Origin: Lachnospira sp.
Lineage (GTDB): Bacteria > Bacillota > Clostridia > Lachnospirales > Lachnospiraceae
Assembly: GCA_017621205.1 (NCBI GenBank)
Contig: JAGATQ010000017.1
Location: 62,001 to 126,000, forward strand
DNA: 64,000 nucleotides
Direction: 5' to 3'
Within the stretch, counting starts at the first letter, position 1. Each line of letters begins with the position of its first letter. A program made the translations under genes and the position numbers. Shown piece by piece: positions 1 through 9,010 of this stretch. The notes beneath the pieces are model-generated. The model did no database searches. It had not been told where the DNA came from and worked only from the letters and a program-made list of their open reading frames with translations.

Positions 1-155
1 ACATAACATCCGGAAGCATCCACAATCTGGTCTGCGGGGGCGTCAAGGTCTTTTGAAAGCTTAACAATCAAGCCATCCTCCACCAAAACATCACTCACAT
101 ACCCCGCACGGTCCGTTCCATCTATAATCGTCCCTGCTTTGATAAGTAGTTTCAT
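1..155 (-). CDS. Amidohydrolase family protein, N-terminus only (D-aminoacylase/dihydroorotase-like)
   Basis: The window cuts this gene. Translating the minus strand from the ATG at 155 gives about 51 residues starting MKLLIKAGTIIDGTDR. This is the typical first beta-sandwich strand of cyclic amidohydrolases (D-aminoacylase, dihydroorotase and allantoinase relatives), which hydrolyse amide or imide bonds at a metal centre. The metal-binding HxH motif and everything after it lie outside the window, so the substrate cannot be named. A good ribosome binding site (AAAGGAGT) sits about 6 bases before the ATG. The gene diverges from the sensor kinase that starts at 315, and the 159-base gap between them should hold both promoters. 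Superfamily assignment is fairly sure, the exact enzyme is not. Confidence 0.6.
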   Translation of the reverse strand, partial: MKLLIKAGTIIDGTDRAGYVSDVLVEDGLIVKLSKDLDAPADQIVDASGCY

Positions 156-314
156 ACCTGTACTCCTTTACATTAAATTCATAAGTCATAGTATAACATA
201 ATTTACTATATATTACCACAAACAGCCTCTCACAAATTTATCGGTTGCTTTTTTTTCATTTCATGCTACTATAGAATTGCGATTTTGTAGTTAGAATATT
301 AAAGGAGGCTTCTT

Positions 315-1772
315 ATGTTTCACTCCATCCGCACGCGGTTAGCATTTATTTTTCTCTGCTTTTTTTTACTGTTGGAGAGCATTCAGCTTACCAGCATTTA
401 TCTGTTTATTGACCAGGCATATAAACAGCAAAAGGAAACCATGATGCTGCAGGCATTTGACGAAATCAATGATGAAGAAATTGAAGATGCAACTATTTAT
501 GAAGATATTGTAGCAATTATGCAGGATTATGAGGTGACATCCAACTTGTACTTCTGCCTGATTGACCGTAGCTCTGACAAGGTACTTTACAGCACTAACG
601 AATCTATCCGGGACTCCGTGGATTTTACCCATGTTAATGATGATAAATACGACGAGGAGGCAGACCCGGTTACCGTAGAAGGCTATAACTCCAATCACTG
701 GCTCGCATTATACCGCAGTATCCTTACAGACGAACATTGCTACAATACGATTATCTGGACCTGCTATGAAGCGGAATTTAATAATACTATATGGGGCATT
801 CTTCCAATTCTTCTGCTAACCATACTGGTTTCCTGTGTATTAAGTGCTATTTTAGCATTTCCATTCTCTAACCACATCGTGAAACCAATTCGTCGTATTG
901 ATAAGGTGGCGCAAAGAATTGCCAGACAGGATTTCTCCTCTGACCTGCCACTTCCCAAAAGCAAGGATGAGTTGTTTCGCCTGTCGGAAAATATCAACCT
1001 TATGTCAAAGCAACTGGAAAAGGACATGAATACCTTAAAGGATATCAACGCCACCCTGGCGAAGGATATCGATGAGAAACAACGAATTGACAAAATGCGG
1101 CGTGAATTTCTTTCGAATGTATCCCATGAGTTAAAGACACCTCTGGCAATTGTATCAAGCTATGCGGAGATGCTAAAATATGAAGGGGAGCATATTGACA
1201 GAGATGAATATCTGGAGGTTATATTAGAGGAATCCAAACAAATGTCACAAATGATTGGAAAGCTGTTGGAGCTTTCCCGGCTTGAGCATGCCACAGAAAG
1301 CATGAATATGGTGCCGGCAAACCTGTCAGAATTAACGGAAAGTCTGTTAGACACAAGAAAACTGTTGTTTGAACAAAAGGGACTCACCTTAACCTGTAAA
1401 ATTGAACCAGACATCATCGTCAATGCCGATGAAATATATCTGGCACAGGCAATGAGCAACTATATCGCCAACGCATTAAAATACAGCAGCGAAAACGGAA
1501 CCGTCACCATTACCTTAGAAAAAAAAGAAGATAATGCTTATTTTAGTGTTAGCAATCCCTGTACTCCGCTCGACGATAAGGATCTGGATGCAATATGGGA
1601 AAGCTTTTATAAAACAGATAAATCCCGCACAAAGGATAATAAGGATATGAGTGTAGGGCTGGGGCTTTATATTGTAAAGACCATTATATTAGCCCACCAC
1701 GGCAGCTACGGAGTAGAAAATCTTCCGGACGGTGTCCGTTTCTATTTATCACTGCCTATAAAATATGAATAA
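315..1772 (+). CDS. Membrane sensor histidine kinase (orphan, HAMP-HisKA-HATPase)
   Basis: A 485-residue sensor kinase that should autophosphorylate on histidine in response to an extracellular cue. Visible order: N-terminal membrane helix (about residues 8-31), an extracytoplasmic domain of about 125 residues, a second membrane helix (about 160-183), HAMP linker (about 184-240), the HisKA motif SNVSHELKTPLA with the phosphoacceptor near His271, and an ATPase domain with an N box (NYIANALKYSS) and a G box (VGLGLYIVK). The start is set by AAAGGAGG at 301-308. No response regulator gene lies next to it: upstream is a divergent amidohydrolase and downstream is a secreted Ig-like protein on the same strand 63 bases away. 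The partner must be elsewhere and the signal is unknown. Confidence 0.9.
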   Translation: MFHSIRTRLAFIFLCFFLLLESIQLTSIYLFIDQAYKQQKETMMLQAFDEINDEEIEDATIYEDIVAIMQDYEVTSNLYFCLIDRSSDKVLYSTNESIRDSVDFTHVNDDKYDEEADPVTVEGYNSNHWLALYRSILTDEHCYNTIIWTCYEAEFNNTIWGILPILLLTILVSCVLSAILAFPFSNHIVKPIRRIDKVAQRIARQDFSSDLPLPKSKDELFRLSENINLMSKQLEKDMNTLKDINATLAKDIDEKQRIDKMRREFLSNVSHELKTPLAIVSSYAEMLKYEGEHIDRDEYLEVILEESKQMSQMIGKLLELSRLEHATESMNMVPANLSELTESLLDTRKLLFEQKGLTLTCKIEPDIIVNADEIYLAQAMSNYIANALKYSSENGTVTITLEKKEDNAYFSVSNPCTPLDDKDLDAIWESFYKTDKSRTKDNKDMSVGLGLYIVKTIILAHHGSYGVENLPDGVRFYLSLPIKYE

Positions 1773-1835
1773 ATCTCACGAAAGCTTCACAAAGTGTTTT
1801 TATAATAGAACTCACAATAAAGGAGGAGATAAACT

Positions 1836-2561
1836 ATGAAACCGTATATCCGTACCACACGAAGAATTATTATTCTTCTGGTAATTGCCATATTGTGGTT
1901 TGAACCAGCTCTTTCTTGTATGGCTGTCCCAAAGGAAAAGGGGAATACAACTTCCATCCAGATTGATTCCATATATGTCATTAACCGGAATGAAGCATTG
2001 CAATTAGAACCCAGGCTTCTTGGTGATAATTCTAGCAGCAATACCTCTGATTTTACATATTCCAGCAGTAACCGTTCTATTGCTAAGGTAGATGAAAATG
2101 GTCTGGTAACCGCCTTGAAAAAAGGTCATACAAAGATACGCATCACGTCAAAATCCAATACTAGCACTTATTGCTACACCCGTATCTATGTTGGCAAATT
2201 AATTACAAAGCTTAAATTAAACACTACCAAAAAAACAATTACCCAAGGTAATTATTATATGCTCAAGGCGACGGTAGGCCCTAAGCGTGCAGCATACAAA
2301 AAATTAGAATATACTTCATCGAACCCCAGTGTAGCCAAGGTCAGCACCAAAGGGAAGATTACTGCCATCTCTCCGGGTAATGCAACGATTACCGTAAGGA
2401 CCCTCGACGGCTCAAATCTCAGCAAAAGCTGTGTTATTACTGTTACTGCATTAACAAAAAAGGATGACGAAGAAACCACCCGTGTATTCCCGAATCCTTT
2501 CTTCCAGAACAATATGAAAAACAACAATATGAATCTATTAGAGACAACAGAACCCAACTAA
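1836..2561 (+). CDS. Secreted Ig-like (BIG2) domain protein
   Basis: A 241-residue exported protein. An N-terminal hydrophobic signal segment (about residues 11-30, ending near ALSCMA) is followed by two bacterial Ig-like group 2 repeats. These are recognised by SSNRSIAKVDENGLVTA (about residues 80-100) and SSNPSVAKVSTKGKITA (about 160-180). Such domains are found in surface and adhesion proteins and have no catalytic role. There is no LPxTG anchor at the C-terminus, which is short and polar. A Cys at the end of the signal segment could make it a lipoprotein, but the lipobox is not convincing. AGGAGGAGAT precedes the ATG. It follows the orphan kinase closely and may share its transcript, although a TATAAT at 1801 could be its own -10 element. 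Confidence 0.75.
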   Translation: MKPYIRTTRRIIILLVIAILWFEPALSCMAVPKEKGNTTSIQIDSIYVINRNEALQLEPRLLGDNSSSNTSDFTYSSSNRSIAKVDENGLVTALKKGHTKIRITSKSNTSTYCYTRIYVGKLITKLKLNTTKKTITQGNYYMLKATVGPKRAAYKKLEYTSSNPSVAKVSTKGKITAISPGNATITVRTLDGSNLSKSCVITVTALTKKDDEETTRVFPNPFFQNNMKNNNMNLLETTEPN

Positions 2562-2570
2562 CATATAGTA

Positions 2571-2619
2571 AAGCCCCTAAGGTAACGGTATAATAGATAT
2601 CACTACCTTAGGGGTTTTT
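2571..2619. terminator. Intrinsic terminator between convergent genes
   Basis: CCCCTAAGGTA (2574-2584) pairs perfectly with TACCTTAGGGG (2604-2614) and is followed by TTTTT on the plus strand. It lies between the plus-strand Ig-like gene (ends 2561) and the minus-strand ktrA-like gene (ends 2636). It clearly serves the former, and the stem could serve both. Confidence 0.85.
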
Positions 2620-2635
2620 CTATTTTTATCCTGTT

Positions 2636-3259
2636 TTAAAGGCTTTTAATAACAAGCAATGTTTCTTCCTTCTTTAATGGTACTGCCGGGTCAAACTGGA
2701 GCACAAATTCCCCATTTTTACGAATCGCCACCACATTCATCTTCATCTTTTGTCTTATATTCAGTTCTTTTAGTGTCTTACCAATCCATTCCCTTTCCGG
2801 AATAATCTCTAACATCTGAAAGCGATTGGAAAACTCAATCACATCCTTAAGATTGTCGTAAATCAGATTTCTCGCCAGACGGATTCCCGAAATACACTCC
2901 GGAACCATCACCTCATCCGCTCCGAGCTTCTTTAACATCTTTTGATGAAGCTCATCCTTTGCCTTCGCAAAAATATAGGGAACCTCTGCCTCCCTGCCAG
3001 CCATCACCGCAATCGCACTAGCGTCTGTATCCGCTGTAATACAAATTATAATACCATCCACATTAGCTATCCCAAGCTTTGAGAGCTTACCTTCATCCCG
3101 CACATCTACCGCAGCCGCCATCGTAACATAATCTGCAATACGATTTACTTTTTCTTCGTTCTTGTCAATGGCAATCACCTCCACACCGCTTTGTTCCAGC
3201 TCCAATGCGACTGCTCTGCCAAATCTTCCAATTCCAATCACCATAAACGATTTATTCAT
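2636..3259 (-). CDS. ktrA: Ktr/Trk potassium uptake regulatory subunit (RCK protein)
   Basis: A cytoplasmic gating subunit of about 207 residues that binds nucleotides and controls the membrane channel encoded just upstream. It has an N-terminal RCK_N Rossmann fold (GIGRFGRAVALELE, then an acidic residue ending the second strand in VIAIDKN) and a C-terminal RCK_C domain (about 135-207). I start it at the ATG at 3259, with GGAAGATAGGAACAG before it. A TTG nine codons further upstream would overlap the end of the channel gene and has no better binding site. It follows the ktrB-like gene by 19 bases, so they form one operon. The Ktr versus Trk label rests on the small single-RCK size. No promoter of its own is visible. 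Confidence 0.9.
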   Translation of the reverse strand: MNKSFMVIGIGRFGRAVALELEQSGVEVIAIDKNEEKVNRIADYVTMAAAVDVRDEGKLSKLGIANVDGIIICITADTDASAIAVMAGREAEVPYIFAKAKDELHQKMLKKLGADEVMVPECISGIRLARNLIYDNLKDVIEFSNRFQMLEIIPEREWIGKTLKELNIRQKMKMNVVAIRKNGEFVLQFDPAVPLKKEETLLVIKSL

Positions 3260-3278
3260 ACTTCTGTTCCTATCTTCC

Positions 3279-4676
3279 CTATCCAATCATGACATCCTCT
3301 TCCTTATACCATCCAGCCATTTCCTCCTTTGTTTTTCGAAATGCAAGAGCTAAGGATACCGGACCAATCCGGCCGCAGTACATGCACGCAATAATAATAC
3401 ATTGACCGATAAAAGTCAGACTTTTGGTATAATCCCTTGTTATTCCCGCAGAACCTAATGCCGAAGCCGTTTCAAACAGAATATCTGAAAGCTCCCCGGG
3501 AGATGTGGCAAGCAGCGCCAAACTGGCAGCTACGAACAAAAAGAAAAAAATTACAAGCACCATGATTCCTCTACGCATCGTCTGTACCGGAATTGTACGT
3601 TGAAATACTACTGCACAGTTCTGCCCCTTTATCACAGACCATGCCTCAATGATTGCAACTGCCAATGTCGTCGTCTTTACTCCCCCTGCCGTAGAAACAG
3701 GGGAACCTCCAATAAACATTAATATTACACAGATAATCACCGAAGCATCACTAAGCCCCTTTTGTGATATCATAGCAAACCCACTGGTTCTCGTTGTCAC
3801 AGATTGAAACAAACATGCCATCAGTTTTTGTGGCAAAGAAAAATCCCCAATGGTTTCCCTGTTATCCCTCTCAAGCAAAAACAATAACAGCATACCTAAA
3901 ATAATTAATGTACCTGTCGTTATCAAAACAATCTTCGTATGAACCGAACATTTTTTTGGTATCTCAGACAAACGAATTTCCTTATTCCTGTACATACAGA
4001 ACACTCTACCCAGATCCCACCAGACTATAAACCCGATTCCGCCCAATATTGTCAGAGTAATCGTCACTATATTCATAAAAGGATGAAAAACATATGCTTC
4101 AAGACTATCCGTTCCCAAAATATCTATCCCTGCATTACAAAAAGCAGAAACAGAATGAAACAGGGAATACCAGATTCCCTTGAACCCAAACTGAGGAATA
4201 AAAATAAAGCAATAGCAACAGACTCCCAAAGCTTCAATAACTAAGGTAACATGAAATGCCCTTGTCAGAAATCTCATGGAACTGCCAACATCGTTCCAGT
4301 CAAAAGCATCCATCATCAACAGACGGTCTCTTACTGTTACCCGCCTTCCAAGTGCCAGCATCAGCAATGTTGTAAAGGATAGAATACCAAGACCACCAAG
4401 CTGTATCAGAATTAAAATCACAATCTGCCCAAACAGGCTCCAATATGTGCAGGTATCAACTACAACAAGCCCTGTTACGCATACGGAAGTCGTAGCAGTA
4501 AACAGGGCTGTAACCGGTTCTGTCCATTCGCCAGAGGCACTGGATATCGGCAGACATAGAAAAGCTGTACCAATCAAAATTGCCAGCAGAAAACTTAATA
4601 AAATTAATCGTGTTGTAGTAAAAGGTTTTCTCTTCTTCGGAGGCATCCCCTCTGCCTCGTATTCCATACTCCCCAT
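3279..4676 (-). CDS. ktrB: Ktr/Trk potassium transporter membrane subunit
   Basis: The ion-conducting membrane subunit, about 465 residues from the chosen start, with many hydrophobic helices and the repeated pore-loop pattern of TrkH/KtrB channels (for example TATTSVCVTGLVV, SAFCNAGIDI, FQSVTTRTSGFA, SALGSAGITRDYT). It takes up K+, probably coupled to Na+ as in Ktr systems. Start choice is uncertain: the frame is open back to a TTG at 4799, but the residues added are unlike the family. ATGs at 4676 and 4667 directly precede the usual polar N-terminus with a PPKKRKP stretch. Neither has an ideal binding site. The gene is first of the pair with ktrA. Confidence 0.88.
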   Translation of the reverse strand: MGSMEYEAEGMPPKKRKPFTTTRLILLSFLLAILIGTAFLCLPISSASGEWTEPVTALFTATTSVCVTGLVVVDTCTYWSLFGQIVILILIQLGGLGILSFTTLLMLALGRRVTVRDRLLMMDAFDWNDVGSSMRFLTRAFHVTLVIEALGVCCYCFIFIPQFGFKGIWYSLFHSVSAFCNAGIDILGTDSLEAYVFHPFMNIVTITLTILGGIGFIVWWDLGRVFCMYRNKEIRLSEIPKKCSVHTKIVLITTGTLIILGMLLLFLLERDNRETIGDFSLPQKLMACLFQSVTTRTSGFAMISQKGLSDASVIICVILMFIGGSPVSTAGGVKTTTLAVAIIEAWSVIKGQNCAVVFQRTIPVQTMRRGIMVLVIFFFLFVAASLALLATSPGELSDILFETASALGSAGITRDYTKSLTFIGQCIIIACMYCGRIGPVSLALAFRKTKEEMAGWYKEEDVMIG

Positions 4677-4844
4677 TACATTCCATTCCCATACCTGTAT
4701 TGTAAATCTCTCAAGCTCCGCACATAAACTACATTCAAAGTAAATAATTACTATATTGCTATCGAAGCTTTTGTTGTCTACAAGTACAGTATCCCCCAAA
4801 TAATGAAACCTTATAACAAGTTATAAAACAGTATTTCTAAGCTG

Positions 4845-5348
4845 CTACCTCTCCCCCTCTTTCAACCGCTCATAAAAATAAATACTCATCGTCTTTTGTG
4901 GCTTTGCCAAAAGCACAACATCACCTATCCTCGGGCGGAAGGTCTGATAACTCCTTGATACCACAATTGTTTTGATTACATTTCTCTCCGATATCTCAAG
5001 TTCATAAGAGGTAATGTTGTATCGGCGTTTATTGGTATAGTTGATTTTTTTAACAACCGCATCTCTAATCTCAAACCTGTTCTGCTTCATCTGCCGCACA
5101 ATTTTGACTTGATTTCCAAGTCCCGCAACCGTCCCCAATGCCAGTAACAAAAAAATAATTACAAAAACCAGATTCACCTGCTGAAAAAATATATTAATCA
5201 AAATACTTGTTACAATGACTGCAAGAAGAACAATGTAACCAACAAGCATACCCATTCCCCTAAAGCGAAATGCTTTGGCAATCTTTTTCTGTTCCTCCAA
5301 AGATGCCACCGTCCATTTATCATAGCTTAAACCATTTGCCGCTGCCAT
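4845..5348 (-). CDS. Small membrane protein of unknown function
   Basis: A 167-residue protein I do not recognise. It has a short polar N-terminus, two adjacent membrane helices (about residues 33-52 and 58-78), then a roughly 85-residue basic, beta-rich cytoplasmic tail (VVKKINYTNKRRYNITSYELE, later GDVVLLAKPQKTMSIYFYER). The tail layout resembles small OB- or SH3-like modules attached to membrane anchors, but this is only a visual impression. AGGAAAGGTGG precedes the ATG. It begins 27 bases after the stop of the GGDEF-EAL gene and is probably cotranscribed with it, which hints at a role near c-di-GMP signalling. The ktr operon follows on the same strand. Confidence 0.7.
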   Translation of the reverse strand: MAAANGLSYDKWTVASLEEQKKIAKAFRFRGMGMLVGYIVLLAVIVTSILINIFFQQVNLVFVIIFLLLALGTVAGLGNQVKIVRQMKQNRFEIRDAVVKKINYTNKRRYNITSYELEISERNVIKTIVVSRSYQTFRPRIGDVVLLAKPQKTMSIYFYERLKEGER

Positions 5349-5375
5349 GCCGTTCCACCTTTCCTAAAAAACCAG

Positions 5376-8300
5376 TTAATTATAATATTCTTCAAACTCC
5401 TTTACAGATATCGGTTTACTATAGTAATACCCCTGTGCCTTCACACAATTCAAAGACTTTAACAGCTGCTTCTGCTCCTCTGTTTCTACTCCCTCTGCGA
5501 TGCATTCAATCCCAATATCAGCACACATCGCAATAATATGCTTCACCAGTTTCTGGCTGATTTCATTTCCTGCAAGATTCCATACCATGCTCCGGTCAAT
5601 CTTAAGCTCGTCAAACCGCATCAAGGATAATACAGAAATGCTGGAATACTTCGTACCAAAATCATCCATAGATAACCGGAAACTTCGCCCATGAAGGCGT
5701 TTGGCAATCTCCGAAACCATATCATGCTCCAGACTTCCAACCGTCTCTGTAATTTCAACCTCCAAATATTCCCGGTCAACCTGATATCGTTTTATAATCT
5801 CCTCCATCTTCTCAATTAGCTCTTCCTCCAGCAACGTCTTTCTTGAAAAGTTAAAGGAAACCGGAACCATCGTCTTCCCCTCCCGCTTCCATCGGTGCAA
5901 TGTCTCACATACCTGTTCAAACACCCACAAATCAACGGCGGCAATAATTCCTACCGTCTCAAGCTGCGGAATAAAACGGTCGGGGGTTAATATACCATGT
6001 ACCGGGTGGTTCAGACGTACCAATGCCTCTGCACCACAAAGCTCATCCGTATTTAAGTCAATCTTTGGCTGCAAATAAATCATAAAATTACCATTATTAA
6101 GCCACTTAGAAACATTCTCTTCGGAATATTTCCTTGCATCCTGATTGTCAGACACATTACGCCGGAGACACTTCTGTTTATTCAGCCTAAGCATCTCCTC
6201 AGCGTGGGTATTCATAACCTGTAAATTCTTATCAAAATCATCCCACACATAACCTATGGAAGCCCCTACAGGGTGAGCTTCCAGCAACGTCCTTACACAA
6301 TCCACCCGCTCCATAAAATCTGTTTTTTCAATATTCTCACAGCATACTGCAAAGTCATCTCCATCAAAACGGTACACCTTATATCCATCAAAGGTATTTT
6401 TTAGGATATCTGCTATCTGCTTCACCATCTGATTGCCATACTCAAAACCAAATTGGTTATTGACCTCCTTCAGATTGTCCACATCCGCAAGCAGATACCC
6501 CAAGCGGTCTGCATCCTGCAGCTTGCTGATATCATCAATATATGCAGCACGATTTAATGTTCCCGTCAGCTTGTCATGATACACCTCATATTTTCTGTAT
6601 TGCCAGATTTCCCATTTGGAAATCTCATTGGAAAGAAATATAGTAAGCAGCTCAAGTACCGTCAAATCTCCCAGATGGTTTTTGGGATTACATACCAAAA
6701 GCTTACCCTTTAAGCGCTCATGCTTAACCGGCATCGAATAAAGAGACCATACCTTGGAATCCATTAATTGCTGATAAATCTCAGGTTTCGACTTCTTGAG
6801 CCCCTCCACCTCATTTAGAACAACAGGCTTATTATCAAGAATCTCATTACACCATATTCCATTGCGATACTGCTCTTTGATATGATAATCATCATCAAGC
6901 AATGCATCCATCCTGCTTCCATACCATTCAAAATAATCTTTATTCTCCCCATTGTCCGTAAAGAAACAGATACGGTCAGCCCTATAATAATCTCCAAGAA
7001 TACTTAAGGTTTTACGGCACGTCTTCTTATACTCCACGCTGGATGCCATCTCAAGCATACAACCCTTCAATGCTTCCTCCAACTCAAACCGTCCTGACAA
7101 CGCCTTAACAATATCATTGCCGTCCGTAACATCCATCGCCACTATCATTCTTGCCTTGCGGTTTGCAAAATACACCATCCGCTCCTTACAGACATAGTTA
7201 TGATTCGTCTTGTTCTCATGATATTGAAACAGATAATCCCCCTTCTCAGCAAGGCATTCCTTCGTACAATAATCGCACGGCTTGTTAAAACCGTGCAGAA
7301 TATCATAACATTTTTTGCCCTTATAAAACGCCTCGTCGTCTGATTCAATATGAAAATGCTCCTTCAACACCTTATTAATAAATAGCAGCTCATAATTCTC
7401 TGCATCACAAATATAGATAATATCACTCATCTCATCAAGTACAAAACCGGATTCTGAAAAAAAGCTACTATCAATATCCTTCTCCTCATACTTCGCTTCT
7501 TTTCTGATATTATCATAAAGAACATATCCATTCTTCCCGGCACGCTTCGCCGCATATAATGCCTGATCTGCTTTGGCATATAAATCCTGAAACGTCTCCT
7601 GTCCGGACTTGTCACCATAAATACCAACTGATACGGAAAATCCAGTTTTCAACTTAATCTCTGACATATTATTACAGAGGTCTTCTGCAAACGCAACTGC
7701 ATCTCCTTGACCTGCAACCCTATTTAAAAATATAGCAAATTCATCGCCGCCTAAGCGTCCGGCAAATCCCTTGTTCACAGAAAGTTCATTCAAACGTTTT
7801 GCGGTCTCCATCAGCACACGGTCACCCTCGTAGTGTCCGAGAATATCGTTGACCAGCTTAAAGTCATCAATATCAATAATCAATAATGCCGCATATACCC
7901 CCTTATGCTGTTCCATGAAGGAAATTGCATGCTGGATAAATGCATTATGATTATATACCCCGGTCAAAGAATCAATCTCCGACTTAAAGGAAAGCTCCTT
8001 GTTTCTTGCCTGAAGCCGCTGCTGTTCCAGCTTACTATCTGTTATATCCATGAAAAATGCACTGATGCGGGGCAGTCCCTCCTCCTTATCTAACAAGGAG
8101 AACCGCACCTGCATCCAGTGAAAACCATTGTCCAGATTAATAAAACGATATTCCCCAATAGTATTATTACCTGTAGAAATACAATTTCCTACATCCCTGT
8201 AAAGCTTTAAGATATCTTCTCCATAAAGCAGGCGGGAAAAATCCTTAAAATCATTGGCAAACATATCTTTATCCATTCCAATGACATCAAAAAAACCTTC

Positions 8301-8771
8301 ACTCAAGTAACTGGAAGAAAACTGCCTGCCATCGACCGTAAATATTCCAACACCACCCATGAAGTTATCCAAAACACTTTTTAAGATAATCTGATTCTCC
8401 TGTGACTTCTGTGCACTTTTGTAAAGTCCGGTCAATTCACCAATGATTACCTCAATAATCACATGACCATTGTCTGCCGTATACCTCTTGCCGTAACAAA
8501 ATACAAAGACAGCAGAACCATCCATCGCCTTCACATAGTGTGCAATATATGCTTCCTCCCTCTCAGCGAAACACTTGTCCACCAAAGCAGAATAAACTTC
8601 CTTGTCCTCCTCAAAAATCAAGTCCATCAACCCTATGTCCTGTGCGGTAATATCCTCCATGGTATAACCTAAGAACCGGGTAAACTGCTCATCAATCTCA
8701 ATAATCCTATCTAAATTATCATCATGCTTATACTTAGCATAAATAACACCGTCAACTCGTGAATTCTTCAT
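5376..8771 (-). CDS. PAS-GGDEF-PAS-GAF-GGDEF-EAL cyclic-di-GMP signalling protein
   Basis: A cytoplasmic multidomain protein of about 1131 residues with no membrane helix. Order: two PAS-like segments (about 1-110 and 125-250), a GGDEF domain with intact RLGGDEF near residue 340 (diguanylate cyclase active site), a PAS-like sensor (about 445-545), a GAF-like region (about 560-720), a second GGDEF-type domain whose signature is FDGDDF near residue 800, and a C-terminal EAL domain (about 885-1131) starting with EALVRLNHP and containing DDFGTKYSS. The first GGDEF should make c-di-GMP and the EAL should degrade it. The second GGDEF, with the first Gly replaced, may be regulatory. ATG 8771 is preferred over the upstream TTG (8789) because GGAAAGGA lies 9 bases before it. 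Confidence 0.88.
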   Translation of the reverse strand: MKNSRVDGVIYAKYKHDDNLDRIIEIDEQFTRFLGYTMEDITAQDIGLMDLIFEEDKEVYSALVDKCFAEREEAYIAHYVKAMDGSAVFVFCYGKRYTADNGHVIIEVIIGELTGLYKSAQKSQENQIILKSVLDNFMGGVGIFTVDGRQFSSSYLSEGFFDVIGMDKDMFANDFKDFSRLLYGEDILKLYRDVGNCISTGNNTIGEYRFINLDNGFHWMQVRFSLLDKEEGLPRISAFFMDITDSKLEQQRLQARNKELSFKSEIDSLTGVYNHNAFIQHAISFMEQHKGVYAALLIIDIDDFKLVNDILGHYEGDRVLMETAKRLNELSVNKGFAGRLGGDEFAIFLNRVAGQGDAVAFAEDLCNNMSEIKLKTGFSVSVGIYGDKSGQETFQDLYAKADQALYAAKRAGKNGYVLYDNIRKEAKYEEKDIDSSFFSESGFVLDEMSDIIYICDAENYELLFINKVLKEHFHIESDDEAFYKGKKCYDILHGFNKPCDYCTKECLAEKGDYLFQYHENKTNHNYVCKERMVYFANRKARMIVAMDVTDGNDIVKALSGRFELEEALKGCMLEMASSVEYKKTCRKTLSILGDYYRADRICFFTDNGENKDYFEWYGSRMDALLDDDYHIKEQYRNGIWCNEILDNKPVVLNEVEGLKKSKPEIYQQLMDSKVWSLYSMPVKHERLKGKLLVCNPKNHLGDLTVLELLTIFLSNEISKWEIWQYRKYEVYHDKLTGTLNRAAYIDDISKLQDADRLGYLLADVDNLKEVNNQFGFEYGNQMVKQIADILKNTFDGYKVYRFDGDDFAVCCENIEKTDFMERVDCVRTLLEAHPVGASIGYVWDDFDKNLQVMNTHAEEMLRLNKQKCLRRNVSDNQDARKYSEENVSKWLNNGNFMIYLQPKIDLNTDELCGAEALVRLNHPVHGILTPDRFIPQLETVGIIAAVDLWVFEQVCETLHRWKREGKTMVPVSFNFSRKTLLEEELIEKMEEIIKRYQVDREYLEVEITETVGSLEHDMVSEIAKRLHGRSFRLSMDDFGTKYSSISVLSLMRFDELKIDRSMVWNLAGNEISQKLVKHIIAMCADIGIECIAEGVETEEQKQLLKSLNCVKAQGYYYSKPISVKEFEEYYN

Positions 8772-8799
8772 CTGGAATATCCTTTCCAACTTTGCTCAT
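8752..8799 (-). other. Possible 15-codon leader ORF overlapping the GGDEF-EAL start
   Basis: The best Shine-Dalgarno sequence here (AGGAGG) is spaced not for the long gene but for an ATG at 8799. That ATG opens a 15-codon frame (MSKVGKDIPDEEFTS) whose TGA lies just after the ATG at 8771. Such overlap could couple or limit translation of the large gene. It may equally be chance; no conservation can be judged here. Confidence 0.25.
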
Positions 8800-8834
8800 T
8801 ACTTCCATCCTCCTAAATGTAGGATACATAAAAT

Positions 8835-8863
8835 ATTTTACTTGATTCCCCAGCAAAAAGCAA
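8835..8863 (-). promoter_or_regulatory. Predicted promoter of the GGDEF-EAL gene
   Basis: On the minus strand TTGCTT (8858-8863) and TAAAAT (8835-8840) are 17 bases apart, in AT-rich DNA between the kinase terminator and the GGDEF-EAL start. The predicted leader is about 55-60 bases. The hexamers are moderate matches to the housekeeping sigma consensus. Confidence 0.45.
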
Positions 8864-8956
8864 GGAAACCATAAAAATATATTAAGAAATCATTATTTTT
8901 TGTGCATTTTATCCAACTCCAAAAGCAAAATCCACCAAAAATTGTTCCAATAAATA

Positions 8957-8991
8957 GTACTCCGGCTATTCCTTCTAAATAGCCGGAGTAC
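8957..8991 (-). terminator. Terminator hairpin after the large sensor kinase
   Basis: GTACTCCGGCTATT (8957-8970) pairs perfectly with AATAGCCGGAGTAC (8978-8991), only 20 bases beyond the stop of the kinase gene. The U-rich tract is weaker on the minus strand (TATTTATT) than on the plus strand, but position fits termination of the kinase operon before the GGDEF-EAL promoter. Confidence 0.7.
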
Positions 8992-9010
8992 CTTTTTAGA
9001 TTTTTATATT

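Noticed and set aside
366-698. Open frame opposite the orphan sensor kinase
   Set aside because: It lies fully within a well-supported kinase gene, lacks a ribosome binding site and encodes no recognisable domain; many similar antisense frames over other genes were set aside for the same reason.
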